Of a stretch of 61,689 nt of DNA, positions 52,123-60,784 are shown piece by piece. Source of the stretch: Paraburkholderia sp. CNPSo 3272 (GTDB lineage: Bacteria; Pseudomonadota; Gammaproteobacteria; Burkholderiales; Burkholderiaceae). Under the pieces are notes generated by a model that was not told where the DNA came from, made no database searches, and saw nothing but the letters and a program-made list of their open reading frames with translations. Within the stretch, counting starts at the first letter, position 1. The number at the start of each line of letters is the position of its first letter. Location of the stretch: NCBI RefSeq assembly GCF_024206495.1, contig NZ_JAMBPQ010000042.1, positions 1 through 61,689 of the forward strand, in the 5' to 3' direction. The position numbers and the translations under genes are program-made.

Positions 52123-52168
52123 GTTCACCAGTGAACGTATTATTCATATACGCACATCACAAGGTCAA
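52123..52168 (-). promoter_or_regulatory. Promoter and operator of the sugar operon
   Basis: Read leftward, TTGACC (52163-52168) and AATAAT (52139-52144) are separated by 18 bp. Just downstream, on the expected start site, is the perfect palindrome GTTCAC-CA-GTGAAC (52123-52136). A repressor there would block transcription. The divergent IclR gene starts 79 bp away and is the natural candidate. The 232 bp gap holds no other gene. Confidence 0.6.
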
Positions 52169-52215
52169 GCGATGTGCAGTGCAGCATGGGTCCGTAATTT
52201 CCCTGGGGCGAGCGA

Positions 52216-53049
52216 ATGGAAAAGAACACGAAGAAGAGTCAGATGGACAACGTGCCCGAGGAAGCCGACGAGAAAGACGATGCCGATCGCTATCGCGCGC
52301 CCGCGCTGGACAAGGGGCTCGACATCCTCGAACTGCTTGCGGAGCAGCGCGCCGGGCTCACGCGCGCGGAGATCACGAAGGCGCTGGGGCGCAACGCGAG
52401 CGAGATCTACCGCATGCTCGAGCGGCTGGTCGCGCGGCAATACGTCATCCGATCGGAAGGCGGCGACCGCTATGCGCTGAGCCTGAAACTCTTCGCGCTC
52501 GCCCACCGTCACCCGCCCATGGAGCGCCTGATCTCGGAAGCGCTGCCGCTCATGCAGCGCTTCGCCGACGAAGCCGAGCAGTCCTGCCATCTCACCGTGT
52601 ACGACCGCGGCAACCTGCTCGTGATCGCGCAGGTGGACGGGCCGGGCACATGGGGCATCGCAGTGCGGCTGGGTTCGCGCGTGGGTCTCGTCGACACGAG
52701 TTCGGGCCGCACGCTCCTCGCCTGGCAAACGCCGGAGCAGCGCGCGCACATGCTCGCGGAGCATACGAAGGTGAAGGGCGAGGTAACGATCGACCACGCG
52801 GCGCTCGAAGCCGCGTGCGAGCAGGTGCGCGAGGCGGGCTTCTCGCGTAAGGACAGCCAGCAGATTTTCGGCGTGACGGACGTGACGTTTCCGGTGCTCG
52901 GGCCGTCGGGGCAGGCGATCGCGGCGCTCACCTGCCCGTTCCTCAAGCGCATCGACGACTACGTCGCGCCCTCGCTCGATGAGGCGACGCGAATGCTGAG
53001 CGCGACCGTGCAAACCTTGTCGATGTTTCGCGAGGACAGCGCGGCCTGA
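52216..53049 (+). CDS. IclR-family transcriptional regulator
   Basis: 277 residues. A charged N-terminal tail of about 28 residues precedes a winged helix (LDKGLDILELLAEQRAGLTR, then ITKALGRNASEIYRMLERL, near residues 35-75). The effector domain follows, with LSEALPLMQRFADEAEQSCH-type and QIFGVTDVTFPVLGPSG segments. IclR proteins usually sense a small acid or sugar and act on divergent genes. Its partner is the L-fucose-like operon, which is read the other way from the same intergenic region. Confidence 0.93.
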   Translation: MEKNTKKSQMDNVPEEADEKDDADRYRAPALDKGLDILELLAEQRAGLTRAEITKALGRNASEIYRMLERLVARQYVIRSEGGDRYALSLKLFALAHRHPPMERLISEALPLMQRFADEAEQSCHLTVYDRGNLLVIAQVDGPGTWGIAVRLGSRVGLVDTSSGRTLLAWQTPEQRAHMLAEHTKVKGEVTIDHAALEAACEQVREAGFSRKDSQQIFGVTDVTFPVLGPSGQAIAALTCPFLKRIDDYVAPSLDEATRMLSATVQTLSMFREDSAA

Positions 53050-53161
53050 CGCGCAGTCGTGCTCAAGCTGGCCACGCAAAACGGTTAGAATGGCGGCCCT
53101 CTCAAAAAACCTGTGCGCCTTGCATGGCGAACGCGCATTCGAAACCCCGTACTCCAAACCC

Positions 53162-53707
53162 ATGGCGAAACTCCTGACCGATCAAGAATTCCAGCGCTTT
53201 TCCGAGCTTCAGCAGAAACAGGCGAGCTTCACGATCTCGGCCGACGAAGCCGACGAGTTGCGCGATATCGTCGCGCGCGCGCAGAAAAAGCGCGACGACC
53301 GCGCCGACGCGATGAAGACCGTCGAAACCGCCATCGCGCAATTCGAGATCGCTCCCGAGGAGCTTTTCACGGCCGAGCAGATCGCCGAAGCCGCGCGCAA
53401 TTTCGGCCTGATTCCGGCCACGCGCAAGGAGCGCGTGCTGCCGCCTTCGCTGACCTTCAACGGCAAGACGCACCAGTGGACCACGCGCGCGCTGCCCGAG
53501 GAAATCCGCGCGCCGCTGTTCGAGGCGTTCCAGGGCGGCCAGTCGGTGAAGGCGTTCATCGCCACGCCCAAGGACGCCGCGCGCTGCGCTGCGACCATCG
53601 CGCGGCTGGAGAAGGAAACCGGCGCGCAGTACGGCGAGTCGTGGCTCGAAGAGCTCGCACTCACGCGCGGCCAGATCGACGACGCGCTCGCGAAGCTGGC
53701 CGCCTAA
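53162..53707 (+). CDS. Protein of unknown function with H-NS-like helical N-terminus
   Basis: 181 residues from the ATG at 53162; an ATG at 53090 would add 24 residues without protein-like character. The first 80 residues are charged helices (QFSELQQKQASFTISADEAD, then ARAQKKRDDRADAMKTVETA, ending IAPEELFTAEQIAEAAR). IAPEEL recalls the EYDITAEEL of the H-NS protein encoded at 58507. The C-terminal part (FNGKTHQWTTRALPEEIRAP) is unlike the H-NS DNA-binding loop. No known family is assigned. Two candidate starts, both with weak ribosome-binding sites. Confidence 0.65.
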   Translation: MAKLLTDQEFQRFSELQQKQASFTISADEADELRDIVARAQKKRDDRADAMKTVETAIAQFEIAPEELFTAEQIAEAARNFGLIPATRKERVLPPSLTFNGKTHQWTTRALPEEIRAPLFEAFQGGQSVKAFIATPKDAARCAATIARLEKETGAQYGESWLEELALTRGQIDDALAKLAA

Positions 53708-53737
53708 GCGGCGTCACGAATCAGGCCGCGTGCTCCC

Positions 53738-56107
53738 TCAGTCGAGCGGCATGCGAAAACCGACCACGCCCGGGTCTTCCGTGGGCGTGACGGTGAAGCC
53801 GCAGGCGCGCGCGAGGCCGATCATCGGCGCGTTCTCGCGCAGCGCCTCGCCGAGCAGCCAGTGCGTGCCGCGCGAGCGCACGTACTCGATGATGCGCGAC
53901 ATCAGCAAGCGCCCAAGGCCGCCGCGCTTGAGATTCGACAGAATCGCGACCGCGAACTCGGCGGTCTCGTTGTCCGGATCGGCCACGGCGCGCACCACAC
54001 CCAGCGTGCGCGGCTGGCCGTCCTCGCCATGCACGACCGCGATGAGCGCCATCTCGCGGTCGTAGTCGATTTGCGTCATGCGCGCGAGCTGCGTGTGATC
54101 GAAGCTGCGCACCGCCGAGAAGAAGCGCAGGCGCAAGTCGTCGGGCGTCATCGACTCGACGAACGTGCGGTGCATCTCCTCGTCTTCGGGACGGATCGGG
54201 CGGATCGTGAGGCGCTGGCCTTGCCAGTCGATGGTCTCTTCCAGCCGCCGCGGATACGGCATGATCGCGAAGCGGCTGCGCTTTTCCGCGAGCTGCAGGC
54301 AGGGCGCGACGACCACGACCGCCTCGGGCAGCACACGCAGCGTCAGACGCAAGCCCACGATTTCCCGCACCTCGCACACGAACTGCGACAGCTCGGTGAG
54401 TGCTGCCAGCGTCGGCTCGGGCGCCGTGTAGCGCGCATAGGGCGAGTGCGCGACGATGTCGCGCGAGAGCACGGGGTTCAGCGGCGGCAGGCTGTAGACG
54501 CGCAGCGGCGGCGAAAAGTCGTCCGGCGACGGCGCGGCGAAACGGAACACCGGGCCGAAGTTGTCGTCGTCGCGAAATTCGACCGACACGTCCACCACGG
54601 GCTTCACGCCAGGTTCGTCCTGCGCCTGCGTGGCGAGCCCGAACAAGGCCAGCAGTCTGCCCGCCTCCTCCCCTTTCAGTTCCGTGCGCCCGGCCGCCAG
54701 CGCCGCGCGCGCTTCGCCCTGCGCGGCCTCGATCGCGGCCGGCCCCTGGGCGGGCATCGTCTCTGGCGTCTGCATCAATAGCTCGCGGCCCAGCCGGTAA
54801 TCGACAAGACGCGCAAACGCGCGCGCCAGGCGCCGCGGCGTGGTGTGCACCGGAATGCCGTGCGCGTGCAGTTCGTCGCGCGTGGCTTCGTCCACGCCGC
54901 CGAAGAAGCACGCGAGCATGCCGCGATACGCGAAACGCTGTTGCTCGATCAGCGTGCGCGCCACCGCGTCCACCGGCGCGCTGTGGGTCGGTGCATGCAC
55001 GACGAACGCCGTGCCGCTCGAACGGTGCGTGGCGAGCGTTTGCAGCGCGAGGCCGAAGTGCTCGGGCTTCGCGGTGTCGCCGAGCACGAGCGGATTGCCG
55101 GCCTGCGCGTGGGGCAGCGCGGCCTGGACGGCCGCAAGGGCTTCGTCGTTCCAGCGGGCCAGCGTGTCGCCGGCTTTCATGAAGGCGTCGCGCGCAAGCG
55201 TGGCCACACCGCGGTCGCTCGTGATGAGCGTGGCCGAGTCGCTCGCGGCCACCCGGCCCACGCCGAGCGTTTCGATTTCGTCGAGCAGGTCGTCGAGCGT
55301 GTCGACGCGCACCAGTCCCGCACGCCGGAATGCCGCCGTGTAGAGCGCATCGCCCTTGTCGTCGCGGCCGCTCCTCAGCGCGAGCACGGGCTTGTTGCGC
55401 GCCGCTGCACGCGCCGCCGACATGAACTTGCGCGCCGCGCGGATCGTGTCCACTTCGAGCAGGATCGCGCGCGTGCTCGGGTCGCTCGCGAGATAGTCGA
55501 GCACGTCGCCCACGTCGACGTCGGCTTCGTCGCCGAGGGCGATCACGTGCGAAAAGCCCAGGCCGCGCGGCGCGGCCCAGCGCAGCACCGCGTTGGTGAG
55601 CGCGTTGGACTGCGACACCCACGCCACACCGCCCTTGCGCGCAATCGACGCTGCCGCGCCCAGCTGCGCGTTGAGCGCGGGCGTGAGCGCGCCGAGACTG
55701 CCGGGGCCGACGATGCGCAGCAGATGCGGGCGTGCCGCCGCCAGCGCATGGCGCAGGTCGGCCTGATCGGCCTCGTCGCGCACCTCCCCTACGATGATCG
55801 CGGCGCGCGTGCCCATGCCGCCGAGGCGATGCACGAGCGCGGGCCACGTGGCGGGTCGCGTGCATATGATGGCAATGCCAGGCGCCTCGGGCAGGTCGCT
55901 TGCGTCGGCGAGCACGGGCCGGCCGTCGAAGGCTTCGAAGTCGCCCGCATGGCGCGGGTTGACGGCCCAGAGCGGGCTCGTGAAGCCGCCTTCGATCAGC
56001 CGCCGCCACACCATGCTGCCGATGCTGCCGGGGCGCTGTGAAGCGCCGATCACGGCCACGGATTTCGGCTGGAACACTGCATCGAGATTGCGTACGGTCA
56101 CAGGCAC
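53738..56107 (-). CDS. Pat-like protein acetyltransferase fusion lacking the ATP-grasp core
   Basis: 789 residues, about 100 fewer than the 886 of Salmonella Pat. The CoA-binding Rossmann domain (SVAVIGASQRPGSIG near residue 14) and the ligase-like flavodoxin domains are intact, as is the C-terminal GNAT domain (ETAEFAVAILSNLKRGGLGR, near residue 700, the acetyl-CoA site). Between about 480 and 530 the ATP-grasp core with its Gly-Tyr-Pro-Val, Lys and HKxDxGGV motifs is absent. The protein goes straight from the LLALFGL helix to NFGPVFRF. Pat acetylates lysines of acyl-CoA synthetases and other proteins. The fusion is probably catalytic only through GNAT. Confidence 0.87.
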   Translation of the reverse strand: MPVTVRNLDAVFQPKSVAVIGASQRPGSIGSMVWRRLIEGGFTSPLWAVNPRHAGDFEAFDGRPVLADASDLPEAPGIAIICTRPATWPALVHRLGGMGTRAAIIVGEVRDEADQADLRHALAAARPHLLRIVGPGSLGALTPALNAQLGAAASIARKGGVAWVSQSNALTNAVLRWAAPRGLGFSHVIALGDEADVDVGDVLDYLASDPSTRAILLEVDTIRAARKFMSAARAAARNKPVLALRSGRDDKGDALYTAAFRRAGLVRVDTLDDLLDEIETLGVGRVAASDSATLITSDRGVATLARDAFMKAGDTLARWNDEALAAVQAALPHAQAGNPLVLGDTAKPEHFGLALQTLATHRSSGTAFVVHAPTHSAPVDAVARTLIEQQRFAYRGMLACFFGGVDEATRDELHAHGIPVHTTPRRLARAFARLVDYRLGRELLMQTPETMPAQGPAAIEAAQGEARAALAAGRTELKGEEAGRLLALFGLATQAQDEPGVKPVVDVSVEFRDDDNFGPVFRFAAPSPDDFSPPLRVYSLPPLNPVLSRDIVAHSPYARYTAPEPTLAALTELSQFVCEVREIVGLRLTLRVLPEAVVVVAPCLQLAEKRSRFAIMPYPRRLEETIDWQGQRLTIRPIRPEDEEMHRTFVESMTPDDLRLRFFSAVRSFDHTQLARMTQIDYDREMALIAVVHGEDGQPRTLGVVRAVADPDNETAEFAVAILSNLKRGGLGRLLMSRIIEYVRSRGTHWLLGEALRENAPMIGLARACGFTVTPTEDPGVVGFRMPLD

Positions 56108-56338
56108 TCCTCGTCGGTCGGACAGGCGCTTGCCATCAGGCGAACGCCGGTTTGTCGTCTTTTACCGTTACGAGAAGAGGATAGGGCAAGCGCGCAGGCG
56201 CTGCGCGTTTTTCGCCCGGCGCGTATGAGCGCAGATGCGGCGGTATGGCGTCGCACGCCGCCCTGGGCGTGTGACACCACGATGCGCGAGAAGGAACGTC
56301 GCGGGGTTTGTGAACGCGGCGCGAGTGCGCCGCGCGTC

Positions 56339-57940
56339 TTACATCGACTTGCGGAACGGCGCGCCCGAATGCTCGCGCAGCTCGTTGAACACGATCTTCG
56401 GCCAGGCCTTTTGTGCGACCTCGATTTCGGAGACGTGCGAGGCGAGATAGGTGGGCGCGTTCGACGCGTCGTAGGCCATGCGGGCCTCGTACGAATCGGT
56501 GAAGCGGCGCAGCTCGGCGGGATCGTCGCAGGTTACCCAGCGCGAGAGGCGGTAGCGCGCGGGCATCAGGCGCACGGCAACCTTGTACTCGGCCGCGAGG
56601 CGGTGCGACACCACTTCGAACTGCAGCTGGCCAACCGCGCCCAGAATCGTCGCGCCGCCGTGGATCGGTCGGAACACCTGGATCGCGCCTTCTTCGCCAA
56701 GCTGCTTGAGCGCTTCGCCCAGTTGCTTCGCACGCATCGGATCGACCACCTCGATGGTCTGGAAGATTTCCGGCGCGAAGAACGGCAGACCCGTGAATTG
56801 CAGGTCTTCGCCTTCGGTGAGCGTGTCGCCGAGACTCAGCGTGCCGTGGTTAGGAATACCGATGATGTCGCCAGGGTACGCCTCGGCCACGGTCTCGCGG
56901 CGCTGCGACAGGAAGCTCACCACGTTGTTCGCGCGGAAGGTCTTGTTGTTGCGCGTGACCTTCAGCTGCATGCCGCGCTCGAAATGGCCCGAGCACACGC
57001 GGATGAACGCCACGCGGTCGCGGTGTGCCAGGTCCATGTTGGCCTGCACCTTGAACACGACGCCCGTGAACTTGGGCTCCTCGGGCGAGACCGGTCGCTG
57101 CACGGCCATCCGCGGCGACGGCGGCGGCGCGAGATCGACCAGGGCGTCGAGAATTTCCTTCACGCCGAAGTTGTTGATCGCCGAGCCGAACAGCACCGGC
57201 GACTGCTCGCCCGCGAGGAAGGCGTCGCGATCGAAGGTGGGCGTCGCGCCCGTGATCAGCTCGACTTCTTCCTTGGTGCGCTTCCAGTGATAGCCGAAGC
57301 GCGCTTCGCCATCGGCGTCGCCGATGTGCTGCAGCGTTTCCACCGCGCCGCCCAGCGACTCCTGGCCCGCGCGGAACACGCGTACCTGGTCGCGCTGGAT
57401 GTCGTACACGCCCTGGAACTCCTTGCCCATGCCGATGGGCCAGGTAAACGGCACGGCGGCCACGCCCAGGTGCTGCTCGATTTCGTCGAGCAGGTCGAGC
57501 GGCTCGCGCACTTCGCGGTCGAGCTTGTTGATGAACGTGAGAATGGGCGTCTTGCGGCTGCGGCAGACTTCGAGCAGCTTGAGCGTTTGCGCTTCCACGC
57601 CGTTCGCGCCGTCGATCACCATCACGGCCGCGTCGACCGCCGTGAGCACGCGGTAGGTGTCTTCCGAGAAGTCCTCGTGACCCGGCGTGTCGAGCAGATT
57701 GATGACGGCGTCGCCGTACTCGAACTGCATGACCGAGCTGGCGACCGAAATGCCACGCTGCTTTTCGATCTCCATCCAGTCGGAGGTCGCGAAGCGGCCG
57801 CTCTTCTTGCCCTTCACGGTACCGGCGATCTGGATCGCGCCCGAAAACAGCAGCAGTTTTTCGGTGAGCGTGGTCTTGCCCGCGTCCGGGTGAGAAATGA
57901 CCGCGAACGTGCGGCGGCGTCTGAGTTCGGCTACTGACAT
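56339..57940 (-). CDS. prfC: Peptide chain release factor 3
   Basis: 533 residues from the ATG at 57940 (MSVAELRRRRTF). The open frame runs 96 bp further upstream but loses protein-like character there. The translational GTPase motifs are SHPDAGKTTLTEK (G1), LDTPGHEDF (G3, near residue 90) and NKLDRE (G4). RF3 recycles RF1/RF2 from the ribosome after termination. Length and layout are as in E. coli PrfC. It is a single-gene unit on the minus strand; its 5' flank is a 566 bp gap. Confidence 0.96.
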   Translation of the reverse strand: MSVAELRRRRTFAVISHPDAGKTTLTEKLLLFSGAIQIAGTVKGKKSGRFATSDWMEIEKQRGISVASSVMQFEYGDAVINLLDTPGHEDFSEDTYRVLTAVDAAVMVIDGANGVEAQTLKLLEVCRSRKTPILTFINKLDREVREPLDLLDEIEQHLGVAAVPFTWPIGMGKEFQGVYDIQRDQVRVFRAGQESLGGAVETLQHIGDADGEARFGYHWKRTKEEVELITGATPTFDRDAFLAGEQSPVLFGSAINNFGVKEILDALVDLAPPPSPRMAVQRPVSPEEPKFTGVVFKVQANMDLAHRDRVAFIRVCSGHFERGMQLKVTRNNKTFRANNVVSFLSQRRETVAEAYPGDIIGIPNHGTLSLGDTLTEGEDLQFTGLPFFAPEIFQTIEVVDPMRAKQLGEALKQLGEEGAIQVFRPIHGGATILGAVGQLQFEVVSHRLAAEYKVAVRLMPARYRLSRWVTCDDPAELRRFTDSYEARMAYDASNAPTYLASHVSEIEVAQKAWPKIVFNELREHSGAPFRKSM

Positions 57941-58506
57941 GGATAGGGCGGGTATCACGGATGAATTCGGGCAACCGGGCCGCGCGGCGGGGGTTGCGGC
58001 GAGCGCGGCGGCGCTTGCGGGCGCGTTTTCAAGCAACGCTTACGGTGCGTGCGGCGGCAGTGCGCGGACCGCGACGCATGGCAAATAGCACGAGCGATCG
58101 GGAATGCCCCGCGGATGCCCGCGCAAAAAAGCGAAAAGGCGCCGGGACCGAATGATACACGGCATTCGCGCCGCAGACTAAAGGTTTGATGGGGTTCGAA
58201 CGGGTTAAACGAGCAGGTCGGCACCGCTTTGGCGAAGGTGAGCTTTTACAGGACCTCGATGCGACTGCACCATCGACAGCTTCGTGACCCGCCGCGCCCG
58301 CGAGACGCCCCCAATTTCTCGAGTATTTTCCTTTCGCCACAGAGGTCCGCCCACTGCGTGAACGTCCTGGGTCGCGCTCGACGCGGCATGCCTGTACGCG
58401 ACGCGCAGGGTATGAGGTGAGCTTTTGCGGGAGGCTTGAAGCGGGGCGGCCGTCACGGCGGATGCTGCGCACCCGCAGGTGCAACGGCCCGGCGAGAATC
58501 GGCCCG
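57941..58506. other. 566-bp gap with no clear gene; two copies of an 18-bp element
   Basis: The gap between prfC and the H-NS gene holds no convincing coding frame on either strand. It contains two same-orientation copies of AGGTGAGCTTTT (58236-58247 and 58415-58426, 179 bp apart), whose flanks also agree, giving about 16 of 20 identical bases. Several open frames of 60-90 codons are GC-bias artefacts. It may hold the prfC promoter. Confidence 0.45.
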
Positions 58507-58800
58507 TTATTCCTTGATGAGGAATCGTTCGCGGTTCTTGCCCGCCAGCCAGCCCGGCGCGCGGCCACGGCCGCTCCAGGTCTCGCCCGTTTTCGGATTC
58601 ATGTAGCGGGCCGGCAGCGCCTTCTTGCGCGCGGGGCCTGCACGTCGGCTCGTGAAGCCCAGTTCTTCCGCGGTGATGTCGTACTCCGCGATTTTTTCCT
58701 TGATCTCGGCGATCGCCTGGTCAATTTCCTTTTCACGCGCCGCAGCCACTTCCTTGTGAAGCTTCTCCAGCTGGGCGGTCAGTTGCTTGTAGCTCGGCAT
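58507..58800 (-). CDS. H-NS family nucleoid protein
   Basis: 97 residues, the usual size for the short H-NS proteins of Burkholderia. The N-terminal helix LEKLHKEVAAAREKEIDQAI (near residues 11-30) is the oligomerisation part. The C-terminal WSGRGRAPGWLAG (near residues 74-86) is the AT-hook-like DNA-binding loop. It silences AT-rich and horizontally acquired DNA. Single-gene unit. Confidence 0.93.
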   Translation of the reverse strand: MPSYKQLTAQLEKLHKEVAAAREKEIDQAIAEIKEKIAEYDITAEELGFTSRRAGPARKKALPARYMNPKTGETWSGRGRAPGWLAGKNRERFLIKE

Positions 58801-58905
58801 GAAAACGCATCTCCAGTTCGGTCAAGAGAGTGCCATTGTGACCGGTTTGGAGCCCGAGCGACGACGCAGGCGCGCTTTTTTACAACGCTACCGCAAACGT
58901 TGGCG

Positions 58906-59133
58906 TTACCGTTCGCGTTGCCGCAGCGATTCGTGCGACAGACGGCTTTCGAGCGCGCGCAGCGCTTCGTTGAGCCGCTTCACGCGCTGCACCTGCGAAG
59001 GCACGAGGTTCTCGCTGGAAACCGACTCGAGCCGGCCGCGCCAATAAGAGAGCGGAATTCGGTCGCGCCCCGAGAGCCGCCCGATGATATGTTCGAGATG
59101 CTCTATGTCCTTTTCGAGTTGGTGATGATTCAT
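58906..59133 (-). CDS. Small helical protein of unknown function
   Basis: 75 residues from the ATG at 59133; an ATG seven codons earlier is less likely. The sequence is mostly helical and charged (NHHQLEKDIEHLEHIIGRL, then SENLVPSQVQRVKRLNEALR), with a short WRGRLE turn between. A purine-rich GGGGG lies upstream. It lies just behind the H-NS gene and could be a small DNA-binding or adaptor protein. No family recognised. Confidence 0.6.
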   Translation of the reverse strand: MNHHQLEKDIEHLEHIIGRLSGRDRIPLSYWRGRLESVSSENLVPSQVQRVKRLNEALRALESRLSHESLRQRER

Positions 59134-59163
59134 CGCTGCCCCCGGTAATGACAAGTTTTATCG

Positions 59164-59259
59164 AGCGCGCACAAATAGCGCGCACTCACTTTCGTCGCAT
59201 CGCCGCTTTTCCGCACGCTGCGGATAATCGGTCAGTGTGGTAATCGCGCCGACTGACCG
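59164..59259. promoter_or_regulatory. Repeats upstream of the LuxR-type regulator
   Basis: A direct repeat AGCGCGCAC (59164-59172 and 59177-59185, 13 bp apart) and an inverted repeat CGGTCAGT/ACTGACCG (59229-59236 and 59252-59259, 15 bp spacer) lie in the 384 bp between the small gene and the LuxR gene. The stretch to 59520 is unusually A/T-rich for this window and shows no other gene. Confidence 0.4.
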
Positions 59260-59517
59260 TGCCAAATGCACGCCGCAGCGGATTGACTCCTTTTGTTCGT
59301 ACTGTCAGACCAGAATAAGGCCAGAGCGCCCGGCTATCCGTTGGATACCGCACGGAATCTCACTGGCCGCTCGTCCACGCTGACGGTTGTATCCGCATCC
59401 ATGTCGGAAGGCAGATTAACGGGGGCTATTGCATCTGTATATTCCTCAATTGTGGAACGCTATGCGGAACGCATTTTGTTGTCGACGGCCTTTCACAATA
59501 CGAACAACGAGAATGGC

Positions 59518-60768
59518 GTGAAAACAAACGAATCACAATACGACCGCCTGCTGCATCTTATTTACGACACACTCGATAATCCTTGCGCCTGGAAGGATTT
59601 TTGCGCGCAATTGCGCGAAGCGACCCGGGTGGCGTCGATTCATCTGTATGCCTTTGACCGGCAGCGCGATCTGTTTTCCTGGAGCGACGGTTTCGGACTC
59701 GCCGGCGCAGAGCCGCTCGAGCGCATCCGGCCGCTGTACCGCGACGATGCGCGCCTGGCATGGCTGCGCGCTTACCCGCCGGGCAAGTGGCTGCATTGCG
59801 GCATCGAGCTCGATTGTGCGGACGGCGACAGTGCAGCCGGCTTCGAGCTCTGCCCGCTCGACGAAGGCCATCGCTGCGCGGCGCTGTGCAAGCTGATCGA
59901 ACAGAACGGGCTCGCCGTCATGCTCGCGTGCCGCGCGCACGCTGAGGCCGGGCCGCTCCCGGGCGAGCACCGCGACCTGCTCGAACGGCTCACGCCGCAC
60001 CTCGTGCGCGCGGTGCGCCTGTACCTGCGCCGCTTTGCCTTGAACGCCGACACGCTTGCAAACCGCGCACGTCCGCCAGCCATGCTCGTGAGCGCGCTGG
60101 GCGAGGTGCTCCATAGCAACGAGGCCGCACAGCGGCTTCTGAAGGCGACCTCGCTCGTGCGGGTGCGCGGTCGGCGCATCACGCTCGCGGCGCCCCATCA
60201 CGCGCGCCTGCTCGAGGACATCGCCGTGAGCGAGGCGCGGCTGCGTAACCGCATGAGCGGCGCGCGGGCGGCGGCGGCGCGCTTTCGCGCGTTGCGTATC
60301 GTAGGCGCCGCCCCCGGCACGCCCGCGCCGGATGCCCCCGATGCTGCCGCCGCAATGGACGCGCACGGCCAGACCCATAACGCGCCGGGCCGCGCACAAG
60401 CCTCGGCGAGCCAGCAGGAGGTGCTCTATGCGTTCTACAACGTGATCACGGCCGACGACGCCTCGGCCTCTGAATTGCGCGCCTTCGCGGCGCTGACCTT
60501 CTATCACCCGCGCTCTGCCCCGCTGGTCGACGAGCGGGTGCTCGCCACGGCCTTCGACCTCTCGCCGGCCGAATGCCGTATTGCGCTGCTGCTCGCGGAA
60601 GGGCTCACGCAAAAGGAAATCGCCGCGCACGTCGGCGTGCAGCACGACACCGTGCGCAAACAATTGCAATCGATCTTTCAGAAGACGGCGACGCGCCGCC
60701 AGCCCGACCTCCTGCGCCTTTTGCTGAATCTGCCGGCGCGCGGCACGGGCGCCGCCGCCGAGGGCTGA
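59518..60768 (+). CDS. LuxR-type HTH transcriptional regulator
   Basis: 416 residues from a GTG at 59518 (KTNESQYDRLLHLIYDTL). The frame is open from a TTG at 59293, with an ATG at 59401, but the extra segment is A/T-rich and not protein-like, so I prefer 59518. The C-terminal HTH is LSPAECRIALLLAEGLTQKE, then IAAHVGVQHDTVRKQLQSI near residue 370. The N-terminal 300 residues show no PAS or AHL-binding signature (no conserved Trp/Tyr/Asp set). It is therefore an orphan LuxR-type regulator of unknown signal. No luxI-like gene is near. Confidence 0.8.
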   Translation: MKTNESQYDRLLHLIYDTLDNPCAWKDFCAQLREATRVASIHLYAFDRQRDLFSWSDGFGLAGAEPLERIRPLYRDDARLAWLRAYPPGKWLHCGIELDCADGDSAAGFELCPLDEGHRCAALCKLIEQNGLAVMLACRAHAEAGPLPGEHRDLLERLTPHLVRAVRLYLRRFALNADTLANRARPPAMLVSALGEVLHSNEAAQRLLKATSLVRVRGRRITLAAPHHARLLEDIAVSEARLRNRMSGARAAAARFRALRIVGAAPGTPAPDAPDAAAAMDAHGQTHNAPGRAQASASQQEVLYAFYNVITADDASASELRAFAALTFYHPRSAPLVDERVLATAFDLSPAECRIALLLAEGLTQKEIAAHVGVQHDTVRKQLQSIFQKTATRRQPDLLRLLLNLPARGTGAAAEG

Positions 60769-60784
60769 GCGGCGCGCGGCAGGC

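Noticed and set aside
58205..58456. 83-codon frame in the gap before the H-NS gene
   Set aside because: No ribosome-binding site and no protein-like pattern; listed as gap content only.
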